Shown: one piece after another, positions 1 through 6,485 of the stretch | Layout: every line of letters starts with the position of its first letter | Position numbering within the stretch: position 1 is the stretch's first letter | NCBI GenBank assembly: GCA_005887855.1 | Contig: VBQB01000172.1 | Coordinates: 11,654-20,339, forward strand | Direction: 5' to 3' | Length of the DNA stretch: 8,686 nucleotides | Source of the DNA: Verrucomicrobiota bacterium | GTDB lineage: Bacteria > Verrucomicrobiota > Verrucomicrobiae > Chthoniobacterales > UBA10450 | The notes under the pieces: generated by a model | Seen by the model: the letters and a program-made list of their open reading frames with translations, nothing else | Told to the model about the DNA's origin: nothing | The model's database searches: none | Position numbers and translations under genes: made by a program

Positions 1-2
1 CC

Positions 3-848
3 CTGCGCGTACTCGCCGGTTTCGGTACGACGGTGGCATTGCTGGTTTCACCATGGCTCCTGCGCAACCCCGCAGCCTGGATCGCCGTCGCGATTGCCGC
101 CAGCCTTAGCTCATTATTTTTCCTACGGCACAGAGAACGCCATGCAGGAGCGTGGGTAGCCGGCCTCACTGCGTGTGCGGTATTTGTCGTCGGCGCCTTT
201 GACGGCGGCCGCTTCGCGTGGCTGCAGATCGGTTTTCTCTACGGCAGCGAGCATTACCCCTATCTTTTCATTAGTTCGTGTTACAACCTGCCGTCACTTC
301 TCTCTAGTCTGGGCTGGTCGCTGAAGGATCCCTTCTGGTCAGGTGACTTCGGTCCGCTGCATTTCACCCTCACACTTCAATGGACGCTGCGCTTGTTGTA
401 TCTCGGCGCATTGGTGCTCTGCGCGCACAGTGCGGCACGGCATACACGTAATCGCGATCCCCGGCTCCTGATCGCTATCGCCGCACCCTGGCTGCTAATG
501 TTCGCATTGCTAGGCCAAATGCAGGAGCGCTACTTGATGTGGGGCGCGGTCGTAAGCGCCGTCGCGCTCGCTGTGAACGTCAGATTGACTGTGCTCCATT
601 TCATCATCTCGATCGCAAGCACGGCAATGATCGTGCACGTGATGCTAATCGATAAGAAACTCGACCCGACGCTCCACGCGATTGATGTATTCAACGGCGT
701 TCGAGCTTACGCCTCGGTCCTGGTGCTGGGCTCCGTGGCGGTTTGTTTATGGAACATGCTTTCCGCACGCATTCCCGTTTTCCAAACCGGGCGAGCCGAA
801 TCAAGCGAACCTGCTCTTTCGCTCGGCCCTGCGCCGGAAGAAGTCTGA
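3..848 (+). CDS. C-terminal part of a polytopic membrane protein, probably GT-C-type glycosyltransferase (5'-truncated by window)
   Basis: The reading frame is open to the left edge (first full codon at 3), so the GTG at 33 is probably internal and the N-terminal part lies outside the window. About 281 residues are visible. They are mostly hydrophobic, with around six to seven membrane-spanning stretches separated by short Arg-rich loops. A stretch reading GQMQERYLMW (about 515-545) sits between two membrane segments. It resembles the Q-M-H-E-R-Y motif of several GT-C/GT87-like bacterial mannosyl- or arabinosyltransferase-type membrane proteins, with Gln in place of the usual His. Such enzymes transfer sugars from polyprenyl-phosphate donors on the periplasmic face. 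That role is inferred from topology and this one motif; the catalytic acidic residues expected in the first periplasmic loop are not in view. The C-terminal tail (about 25 residues) is hydrophilic. The gene converges on the permease gene at 923-2029. Confidence 0.6.
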   Translation: MRVLAGFGTTVALLVSPWLLRNPAAWIAVAIAASLSSLFFLRHRERHAGAWVAGLTACAVFVVGAFDGGRFAWLQIGFLYGSEHYPYLFISSCYNLPSLLSSLGWSLKDPFWSGDFGPLHFTLTLQWTLRLLYLGALVLCAHSAARHTRNRDPRLLIAIAAPWLLMFALLGQMQERYLMWGAVVSAVALAVNVRLTVLHFIISIASTAMIVHVMLIDKKLDPTLHAIDVFNGVRAYASVLVLGSVAVCLWNMLSARIPVFQTGRAESSEPALSLGPAPEEV

Positions 849-922
849 TCGATTGCGCAAACTCTGCCGATTTCCCGATGTACGCATCAACGCGCGGATC
901 TTTCTGCCATCGTTGACCACTC
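849..922. other. Convergent intergenic spacer, no clear terminator
   Basis: These 74 bases separate two genes that end facing each other. I see no stem-loop followed by a T-run on either strand, so termination here may be Rho-dependent or use a weak structure. Nothing else is recognisable. Confidence 0.4.
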
Positions 923-2029
923 CTATTGTCGCGCCAGTCGCCGGAACAAAAGTGCGCCGAGCACGATAAAGAGAATGTTCGGAAACCAGACAAGCAGCTC
1001 GGGGTGCACAGTCGGATTTCCGCGCAACGTGTCGCCGATGATGATGAAGAGAAAATAGGTAATGGCGACGATCAATCCCATGGCGAAGCCAATTGAAGTT
1101 TCGCGGCGATGCGCTGTGACCCCAAGGGGCACACCGATAATCGCGAACGCGATACAGGCGAACGGAAATGAAAACCGTTTGTTTATTTCCGTGCGGCTGG
1201 CGCTGCGCTCCCGTTGATTTTCGCTTTTCAACTGCTCGAGCAATTGCTCGATCGACAATGCGGAACGGCTTGGCCGCTTTTTCTCCTTCTCGTATAACTC
1301 GTCGAGACTAATCGGCAATGTGCCCTCTTCCATGTTGATTCCGTCTCGAATCTTGCGCAGGTCCAACGGGTCCTTTTCGTCGCGCGTCTGATAACGCGCC
1401 TGGTAAAGGTGCATGAGAATCTGTTTATTCGCCAAGTCGGCTTCGAGCATGCCGGTACGGGCGTAGGTTACTTTGACCGGCAGCGCGTTGTCGTTCATTT
1501 CAAAGACAGTGATGTTCTCGAGCTTGTTGCCTTCTTTCTTGCCCACATAGATCTTTCGTCCGGGAAATTGATCGATCACCTGATCGCTGCCAAAAAGTGC
1601 CATTGGGTTGCGCGTCGCGAGATCGAAAATCGTGCTGCGCAATTTTTCCTGCGCGGCTGGCGCGGCCTGCACATTGAGCCAGAGGCAGATCGCAGTGCAA
1701 ACGAGGGCAAGCCCGCCGAGCGGAATGCAAATGCGCGAAATGCTCACGCCGTTCGAACGCAGCGCGATCAGCTCGTTATCAGCAGAGAGCCGCCCGAATA
1801 CGAGCAAGATCGCGGTCAGCAATCCCCACGGAATCGTAAAGATGAGCGAGAACGGCAGTACGTAAGCAATGAACGTGATTAGGTATTCCATCGGCACGTC
1901 GTGATTCACCAGCAGAGGTAGAAGCTTGCGGAAAATATTTCCGACGACGAGGACCAGACTCAGAACGGCGATGGCAAAGAGCACATTGACCACCAATTCG
2001 CGACTGATGAACCGATCGATCAATTTCAT
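923..2029 (-). CDS. LptF/LptG (YjgP/YjgQ) family lipid-export permease
   Basis: This 368-residue protein has the length and layout of the LptF/LptG permeases, inner-membrane subunits of the LptB2FGC ABC transporter that extracts lipopolysaccharide and passes it to the Lpt bridge. Three N-terminal membrane helices (about 12-32, 50-76, 100-120) are followed by a periplasmic beta-rich domain (about 125-265) and three C-terminal helices (about 285-305, 312-334, 345-364). The family-typical segment G-R-L-S-A-D-N-E (79-86) followed by ALRSNGVS lies at the cytoplasmic end of helix 2, the coupling region that contacts LptB. A His-Arg-Arg-Glu patch before helix 5 is also typical. I cannot tell LptF from LptG by sequence alone, so no symbol is given. 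No partner permease or lptB gene is adjacent in the window. The ATG at 2029 gives a natural N-terminus (MKLIDRFISREL), as in relatives. The gene is divergent from the flavoprotein operon. Confidence 0.9.
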   Translation of the reverse strand: MKLIDRFISRELVVNVLFAIAVLSLVLVVGNIFRKLLPLLVNHDVPMEYLITFIAYVLPFSLIFTIPWGLLTAILLVFGRLSADNELIALRSNGVSISRICIPLGGLALVCTAICLWLNVQAAPAAQEKLRSTIFDLATRNPMALFGSDQVIDQFPGRKIYVGKKEGNKLENITVFEMNDNALPVKVTYARTGMLEADLANKQILMHLYQARYQTRDEKDPLDLRKIRDGINMEEGTLPISLDELYEKEKKRPSRSALSIEQLLEQLKSENQRERSASRTEINKRFSFPFACIAFAIIGVPLGVTAHRRETSIGFAMGLIVAITYFLFIIIGDTLRGNPTVHPELLVWFPNILFIVLGALLFRRLARQ

Positions 2030-2041
2030 TTCTCAGTGCAC

Positions 2042-2050
2042 AGATTAGCA
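2042..2050 (-). promoter_or_regulatory. Possible extended -10 promoter box for the LptF/G-type gene
   Basis: On the minus strand the sequence reads TGCTAATCT, an extended -10-like element (TGn plus TAATCT), ending 12 bases before the ATG at 2029. No -35 box is seen at the usual distance. If used, transcription would start about 5-6 bases before the ATG, giving a nearly leaderless mRNA; this agrees with the absence of a clear Shine-Dalgarno sequence. The match to the -10 consensus is modest. Confidence 0.22.
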
Positions 2051-2065
2051 CAAATTGGCAGGAGA

Positions 2066-2110
2066 CGCCGCGCGGCGACGCCCGCGGACGGCGCGGCACG
2101 CTGTCCCTAC
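2066..2110. repeat. REP-like palindromic element with GTAG foot (copy A)
   Basis: This very GC-rich segment lies in the divergent intergenic region. It contains a perfect 12-base palindrome at 2066-2077 (CGCCGCGCGGCG). It also contains an imperfect hairpin in which GGAC (2086-2089) and GCG (2093-2095) pair with CGC (2099-2101) and GTCC (2103-2106). The stem is immediately followed by CTAC (2107-2110), that is, GTAG at the 5' foot when read on the minus strand. A hairpin preceded by GTAG is the hallmark of REP elements mobilised by RAYT (Y1-type) transposases. Copy B at 3903-3925 has the same stem-CTAC architecture. No RAYT gene is in the window. Confidence 0.45.
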
Positions 2111-2126
2111 CAAAATCCGCAGAATT

Positions 2127-2135
2127 TGCTAACAT
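2127..2135 (+). promoter_or_regulatory. Possible extended -10 promoter box for the flavoprotein operon
   Basis: TGCTAACAT is an extended -10-like box (TGn plus TAACAT) ending 11 bases before the ATG at 2147. It has no recognisable -35 partner. It mirrors the box on the opposite strand at 2042-2050 in sequence and in distance to the start codon. A start site about 7 bases downstream would leave only a few untranslated bases before ATG 2147, or about 17 before the alternative ATG at 2159. Confidence 0.22.
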
Positions 2136-2146
2136 GTTCCCCTGGG

Positions 2147-3457
2147 ATGAAGACCGACATGTACGACGTCGCCATCGTTGGCGGAGGACCGGCCGGAAGC
2201 ACGGCTGCGACCCTGCTCGCGCGCGCGGGCCGGCGCGTGGTCGTTCTCGAGCGCGAAAAATTTCCGCGCTTTCACATCGGTGAATCGCTTTTGCCATTCA
2301 GCACCCAAACGTTCGACCGCCTCGGTGTGCGCGAAAAACTTGATCGCACTTTTTTGCCGAAATACGGCGGCGAGATAGTGGCGGCATGTGGAACGAGGGG
2401 CGTGAAATTTTATTTTAAGGACGGGTTTCGCTCGCGCCGCGACCGCGCCTATCAAGTTACCCGCTCCGAGTTCGACAAACTTCTTCTTGATCACTCGCGC
2501 GAGAACGGCGCTGAAGTCCGCGAAGAAACCGAAGTAAAAAAAATCGCCTTCAAGCCCGACCGCGTGACGATCGACATCGAAACTTCCACCGGTGTAAGCG
2601 AAACGCTCGAAGCCAGGTACCTGCTCGATTGCAGCGGGCGCCAAACCGTGCTTGGCAATTTTTACAATCTCAAAAGGACCTACGATCATCTCCAGAAATT
2701 TTCCGTCTTCGCGCATTACGAAAATGTCGATCGTGCCGAAGGGATCGACGGCACGCTTATTCGCATGGTCCGGGGACTCGATCGCTGGTTCTGGATGATC
2801 CCGCTCACACAAACCCGCATGAGCATCGGCGTTGTCATGGACTCAGCGACCTTTCGCGCGATGAAACTTTCGCCCGAGGCCACACTGGAAAAATGCATCG
2901 CCGAGCAACCAATGGTGTTCGAGCGAATGAAGCGGGCCGAGCGTGTCTCACCCGTTTATTCCGCAGGCGATTACTCCTACCGCAACGCAAAATTTTCCGG
3001 CGACCGCTGGCTACTCGCGGGCGACGCTGCCGCATTTATCGACCCGGTTTTCAGCAGCGGCGTTTTTCTCGCCATCATGTCCGCGGAAAAAGCCGCCGAC
3101 ACGCTCGACGAAGTTCTGCGGAGCGAATGGCGCAGGCGGCGCCTATTCAAAAATTATTCCCGCTGCATTAATCGCATCATGGACGTCTATCTTACGATCG
3201 TGAACTCGTGGTATCGACGCGGCAAAGAATTCATCGAAGTATTTCTTAATCCGACCGACACCATGCAGATCGCCGCCGCGGTCAACGCCGTGCTCGCCGG
3301 CAACGAAGGCAAAAGTTTCCAGATTAAATGGCGAATGTGGCTGTTTTACTTTTTCGTCAACGCGCAACGCTTTCTTCCGCTTTCGCCGCGGCTTTCCCTT
3401 GTTCCGCAAATGGAAACATCGCCGAGTCCAGCGGAACCGATCGGCGCGATTCCATAA
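2147..3457 (+). CDS. FAD-dependent halogenase-like oxidoreductase
   Basis: This 436-residue flavoprotein belongs to the geranylgeranyl-reductase/flavin-dependent halogenase superfamily. The N-terminal Rossmann motif GGGPAG (12-17) with an acidic residue ending strand 2 (E35) binds the ADP part of FAD. It is followed by E-K-F-P-R-F-H-I-G-E-S-L-L-P (37-50), typical of halogenase-like members. The second FAD motif, G-D-A-A-A-F-I-D-P (292-300) followed by S-S-G-V, is intact. W214-F-W-M-I-P219 matches the WxWxIP signature used to separate flavin-dependent halogenases from monooxygenases. K72, in F-L-P-K-Y-G, sits where phenol/pyrrole-type halogenases carry their catalytic lysine; that alignment is my inference. 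No separate flavin reductase gene is seen. The substrate is unknown; many genomic 'tryptophan halogenase' calls of this type lie in polyene or lipid clusters and may be dehydrogenases or reductases. The frame is open upstream to 2036, but that extension runs through the REP-like repeat and is Arg/Ala-rich, so I use ATG 2147 (ATG 2159 is also possible). It is the first gene of the run, 5 bases before the next. Confidence 0.8.
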   Translation: MKTDMYDVAIVGGGPAGSTAATLLARAGRRVVVLEREKFPRFHIGESLLPFSTQTFDRLGVREKLDRTFLPKYGGEIVAACGTRGVKFYFKDGFRSRRDRAYQVTRSEFDKLLLDHSRENGAEVREETEVKKIAFKPDRVTIDIETSTGVSETLEARYLLDCSGRQTVLGNFYNLKRTYDHLQKFSVFAHYENVDRAEGIDGTLIRMVRGLDRWFWMIPLTQTRMSIGVVMDSATFRAMKLSPEATLEKCIAEQPMVFERMKRAERVSPVYSAGDYSYRNAKFSGDRWLLAGDAAAFIDPVFSSGVFLAIMSAEKAADTLDEVLRSEWRRRRLFKNYSRCINRIMDVYLTIVNSWYRRGKEFIEVFLNPTDTMQIAAAVNAVLAGNEGKSFQIKWRMWLFYFFVNAQRFLPLSPRLSLVPQMETSPSPAEPIGAIP

Positions 3458-3462
3458 GCGCA

Positions 3463-3885
3463 ATGTCGATCTTGCGTGCCATCGTCATCGCGCTGGCGGT
3501 TGCCGAGCTAACGAGCTGTGCTACAACTTCGCGGCATCAGTTCGCGGAACCGACGCCTGATTGGCAGGTGCGCAGCGGACAGCTTTTGTATCGCGCACCG
3601 AAGATTACGCTTATCGGCGACGTGCTCGTTCGATCTTCACAGACGGGTGATTTCGAGCTGACGTTTTCGAAAGGTCCGGGCGTAACGCTTTTGATGATTC
3701 GCCAGGACGCATCCTTCGCTGAAGTCAAAGGCGTTCTAGCGCAGGGCGGTTGGTCCGGTCCAGTCGAACAAGCGCCACAACAACTGCGCGGCTGGCTTGA
3801 GCTGCGAGACAAACTCAGCCGCTCGCCAGATCGACACTCGGTGCAATACGCCACTGGCAGCGAAACCTTCCAGTTTCGCTTTTAA
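3463..3885 (+). CDS. Small lipoprotein, possibly a LolB-like outer-membrane acceptor
   Basis: This 140-residue protein starts with a lipoprotein signal peptide: a short hydrophobic core and the lipobox L-T-S-C with C19 as the lipidated residue. The residue after Cys is Ala, not Asp, which in the E. coli rule would favour outer-membrane sorting. The mature part is about 120 residues, rich in predicted beta strands (G-D-V-L-V-R-S, F-E-L-T-F-S-K-G-P, V-T-L-L-M-I-R), ending in a hydrophilic stretch and F-Q-F-R-F. I do not recognise a named family. The position between a halogenase-like enzyme and an MMPL pump with a LolA-like gene downstream is where aryl-polyene-type clusters carry a small lipoprotein (DUF3261 in those clusters), so a LolB-like receptor role is a reasonable guess. 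The frame is open upstream to 3328, but that part overlaps the flavoprotein gene; ATG 3463 places the signal peptide correctly at the N-terminus. Confidence 0.72.
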   Translation: MSILRAIVIALAVAELTSCATTSRHQFAEPTPDWQVRSGQLLYRAPKITLIGDVLVRSSQTGDFELTFSKGPGVTLLMIRQDASFAEVKGVLAQGGWSGPVEQAPQQLRGWLELRDKLSRSPDRHSVQYATGSETFQFRF

Positions 3886-3902
3886 GTAACGTCGCGCGCG
3901 TC

Positions 3903-3925
3903 GCCGGATCGGCGATCCCGGCTAC
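3903..3925. repeat. REP-like hairpin with GTAG foot (copy B), within the operon
   Basis: CCGGATC (3904-3910) and GATCCCGG (3914-3921) form a stem with a single bulged base and a GGC loop. CTAC (3922-3925) follows directly, so the minus strand reads GTAG and then the hairpin, as in copy A at 2066-2110. It lies in the 84-base gap between the lipoprotein and the exporter gene. It has no T-run, so it is not a standard intrinsic terminator. In the mRNA it could stabilise the upstream message or lower expression of the downstream genes. Confidence 0.45.
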
Positions 3926-3969
3926 AGCATTGCCATCTCTGTATTAATTCGTGTTCATTGGGGTCGCTC

Positions 3970-6480
3970 ATGCGCATCAGTGATTTTATCGCGCGGATTA
4001 TTACGGAGCAGCGCACACTCGTTTGGTGTGGCGTTGCTGTGCTCGCCGCCGCGTGCATCATCATCCTGGTTACTTCGCTGCGACTCGACTCTGATGTACT
4101 CAATATCTTGCCGGCCAGTTTCCGGTCGGTTGAAGGATTGAAAATTTACGATCGCGAGTTTGAACAGACCCGCGAGCTTACCTTCGCGCTTCTTTGCGGC
4201 CCGGCTGACGTTGATAAGCTTGAAGAATTCGCACCGGTTTTCGCTGAAAAATTGCGGCAGCAACCCTGGTGCACGCGCGTGCTAGCGGGTTCGCCCATGG
4301 CCACACCGGATGGAATTCGTGATCTGCAATCAATCGCGGTGCCGTTGTTCCTGAATCTCGAAACAAGCGTCTTCAACGAGACCATGTCGATCTTGGAACC
4401 GCAGAAAATTCGCGATCGCCTCCATCGATTGCGCCAGCAGATCGAAGCGGGCTCCCCCCGGGCGGAGTTCGAACTCTCATTTGATCCGCTCGGCTTGATT
4501 GCACCGGCGCTCAAGCCTTTTGCAGAAAGCACCGCGATCGAAGAAGAGCAGCCGCTTACCTCATCTGACCGGACGATGCGCGTTTTCCTTGCAGTGACCA
4601 ACCAATCGTCGATTAGCGCGTTCGAATGCCAACGGTTGATGCGCCGCGTAAATGCATTCCGTGCAACTGCGCACGAGGGATGGGATGGCGGCCCGTTGGA
4701 AGTCCTCGTGACGGGGCGTTCGGCGTACGTGTCGGAAATTTCACTGAGCATGCGCAATGACGTCCTCGCGACATTGGCCGGCTCAGTTGTGCTGGTGGGC
4801 AGCATCTTCTTTGTCGGTTTTCGACGATGGCTGCCGTTGCTGGGTATGGGATTTTCGCTTCTTCTCTCTTGTTTGCTGGCGCTCACACTTGGCTTGCTCA
4901 TTTTTGGACGGCTCAGCATGGTAAGCGTGGGATTTTGCGCCATTCTGGTTGGTCTGGGCGTTGACTTCGCGATTCTCATCTTTGGACGGTATCAGCAGGC
5001 GCGCACTGATGGAGAATCGCATCGCCAAGGCATCGCCACGTCGGTTGCAAAGCTTGGCAAGGCGATTTTTTTTGGCGCGCTTACAACTGCGGTCGGTTTT
5101 CTCGCGCTTGTCCTGAGCGGATCGATGGGTTTCTCCCAACTCGGGGTGCTGATCGCAATCGGCATTTTCGTTGCCGGCCTGTTGATGTGCTCGGTTTTGT
5201 TTCTTTTTATTGGTGAACGCCAAACGCCACTCCGCCACGATTGGGTCTTCGATATCGTAAGAAAATATGTCCGATGGACTGTGCGGCGTCCCGCACCGAT
5301 GCTGATTTTTTCAACTGCACTCTTGTTGCTGTTGACTGCGATCGGCTTTTCGCCAATTCCGCCGCTTCACTTCGAGGCGAGCACCCGTTCACTCGAGCCG
5401 AAAAACAGTCGCGCCAGTCTTGCCCTTCAGAAGATCATGCACAAAATGCCGATGCGCTGGGAACCAGTGCTGACAATTGTCCGTGCGAGCAATCCACAGG
5501 CGCTGCACGACGACTGGCAGAGAATTGCCGCGCATTGGCGCGAACTCCAAGCCGCTGGCAAAATCAAAAGCTTCTCCACACCAGCGGCGCTTTGCCTTTC
5601 GCCGAACGCGATGCAAACAAATCGAGAACAGTTGAGCGCGATCAATTTTCCAGCTACGCGCGAGACACTTGAAGAAACTCTCGATGCCGAAGGATTCAGC
5701 CGCGATTCATTCGTACCGGCCTTTAGCCTGCTCGATGATTTACGACACGTTGTCGATCCAGGCACGCCTCCGCCAAACTGGCGCGCGCAATTGCCAAAAT
5801 CATCAAGCTGGTGGTTTTTGGTCGATCGATACTTCGCACAAGATCCCCTGCTCACCATGGGATTCGTCACGACGAATGAACGCCTCTCCACACACGCACA
5901 GTGTGAAGACTTGGGACGTAATCTGCCAGTGGCCGGGATTCCGATGATCCTCACGGGCTGGAGCTACGCTCTCGCGGATCTCTTGCCATGGTCGCACCGA
6001 CAACTCCTTATCATTAGCGCGTTGATGGCGTTTTTCGATGTGTCGCTGCTGGCAATCTTATATCGCGACTGGCGTCTGTGGCTCATCCAGGTCATCACCC
6101 TCGCGTTCGGGATCGGAGCGATGATTGCTTCGATGAAATTACTGCACATCGATTTAAACATGCTCAACGTGCTGTCGTTCCGTCTCGTGCTAGCGATCGG
6201 CGTGGATTATGGGATTTATGTTGTGCTCGTCTGGCAGAAAACACGGGAGATTGAGCACGATGTCGCAGGCGTGGTGAAGCCGGTCCTGCTCGCGGGATTG
6301 ACGGCAGTCGCTGGCTTCGGCTCTCTCGGCTTGGCGCGCAATCCTTCTCTCAGTGGACTTGGTATTACGTGTGCCATTGGCATCTTTTGGAGCTTGGTGG
6401 CGACGATTTTCTTTACGCTGCCAGCAATGGCGGCGGCTGAACCGAAGCTGGGCCGCGAAGACAAAGTTGACGTGTCATAA
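3970..6480 (+). CDS. MMPL/RND-family lipid exporter
   Basis: This 836-residue inner-membrane transporter has the duplicated RND/MMPL layout. Membrane helix 1 (about 17-37) precedes a large periplasmic domain (about 38-262) and a five-helix block (about 263-418). Helix 7 (about 443-463) precedes a second periplasmic domain (about 465-672) and a final five-helix block (about 678-828). The proton-relay signatures are seen in both halves: G-V-D-F with D332 in the first and G-V-D-Y with D746-Y747 in the second, corresponding to the Asp-Tyr pairs of MmpL3-type pumps. In the first half Phe replaces Tyr. The periplasmic domains are much smaller than in AcrB-type drug pumps, consistent with a lipid or hydrophobic-metabolite exporter working with periplasmic carriers instead of a TolC channel. 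The TTG at 3958 would add four residues; ATG 3970 is preferred because GGGG lies about six bases upstream. A LolA-like gene follows after 5 bases. The substrate is unknown. Confidence 0.88.
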   Translation: MRISDFIARIITEQRTLVWCGVAVLAAACIIILVTSLRLDSDVLNILPASFRSVEGLKIYDREFEQTRELTFALLCGPADVDKLEEFAPVFAEKLRQQPWCTRVLAGSPMATPDGIRDLQSIAVPLFLNLETSVFNETMSILEPQKIRDRLHRLRQQIEAGSPRAEFELSFDPLGLIAPALKPFAESTAIEEEQPLTSSDRTMRVFLAVTNQSSISAFECQRLMRRVNAFRATAHEGWDGGPLEVLVTGRSAYVSEISLSMRNDVLATLAGSVVLVGSIFFVGFRRWLPLLGMGFSLLLSCLLALTLGLLIFGRLSMVSVGFCAILVGLGVDFAILIFGRYQQARTDGESHRQGIATSVAKLGKAIFFGALTTAVGFLALVLSGSMGFSQLGVLIAIGIFVAGLLMCSVLFLFIGERQTPLRHDWVFDIVRKYVRWTVRRPAPMLIFSTALLLLLTAIGFSPIPPLHFEASTRSLEPKNSRASLALQKIMHKMPMRWEPVLTIVRASNPQALHDDWQRIAAHWRELQAAGKIKSFSTPAALCLSPNAMQTNREQLSAINFPATRETLEETLDAEGFSRDSFVPAFSLLDDLRHVVDPGTPPPNWRAQLPKSSSWWFLVDRYFAQDPLLTMGFVTTNERLSTHAQCEDLGRNLPVAGIPMILTGWSYALADLLPWSHRQLLIISALMAFFDVSLLAILYRDWRLWLIQVITLAFGIGAMIASMKLLHIDLNMLNVLSFRLVLAIGVDYGIYVVLVWQKTREIEHDVAGVVKPVLLAGLTAVAGFGSLGLARNPSLSGLGITCAIGIFWSLVATIFFTLPAMAAAEPKLGREDKVDVS

Positions 6481-6485
6481 CCCCG

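Noticed and set aside
2036..2146. N-terminal extension of the flavoprotein to 2036
   Set aside because: The extra 37 residues are encoded by the REP-like repeat, are Arg/Ala-rich, and precede the natural flavoprotein N-terminus that starts just before the Rossmann motif.
2129..2812. 227-residue open frame on the minus strand across the flavoprotein gene
   Set aside because: It is antisense to intact FAD-binding motifs, has a composition typical of a shadow frame and shows no known motif.
2178..3457. Assignment of the flavoprotein as geranylgeranyl reductase
   Set aside because: The superfamily match is real, but the WxWxIP motif and the F-x-x-K-x-G segment favour the halogenase-like branch, and no isoprenoid genes are nearby.
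3328..3462. N-terminal extension of the lipoprotein gene into the flavoprotein gene
   Set aside because: It would bury the signal peptide and lipobox 45 residues inside the protein and overlap a confident gene by 130 bases.
4146..4979. 277-residue open frame on the minus strand within the exporter gene
   Set aside because: It lies wholly antisense to a well-supported MMPL gene, is rich in Ser/Arg/Pro with no recognisable domain, and is a typical shadow frame of GC-rich coding DNA.
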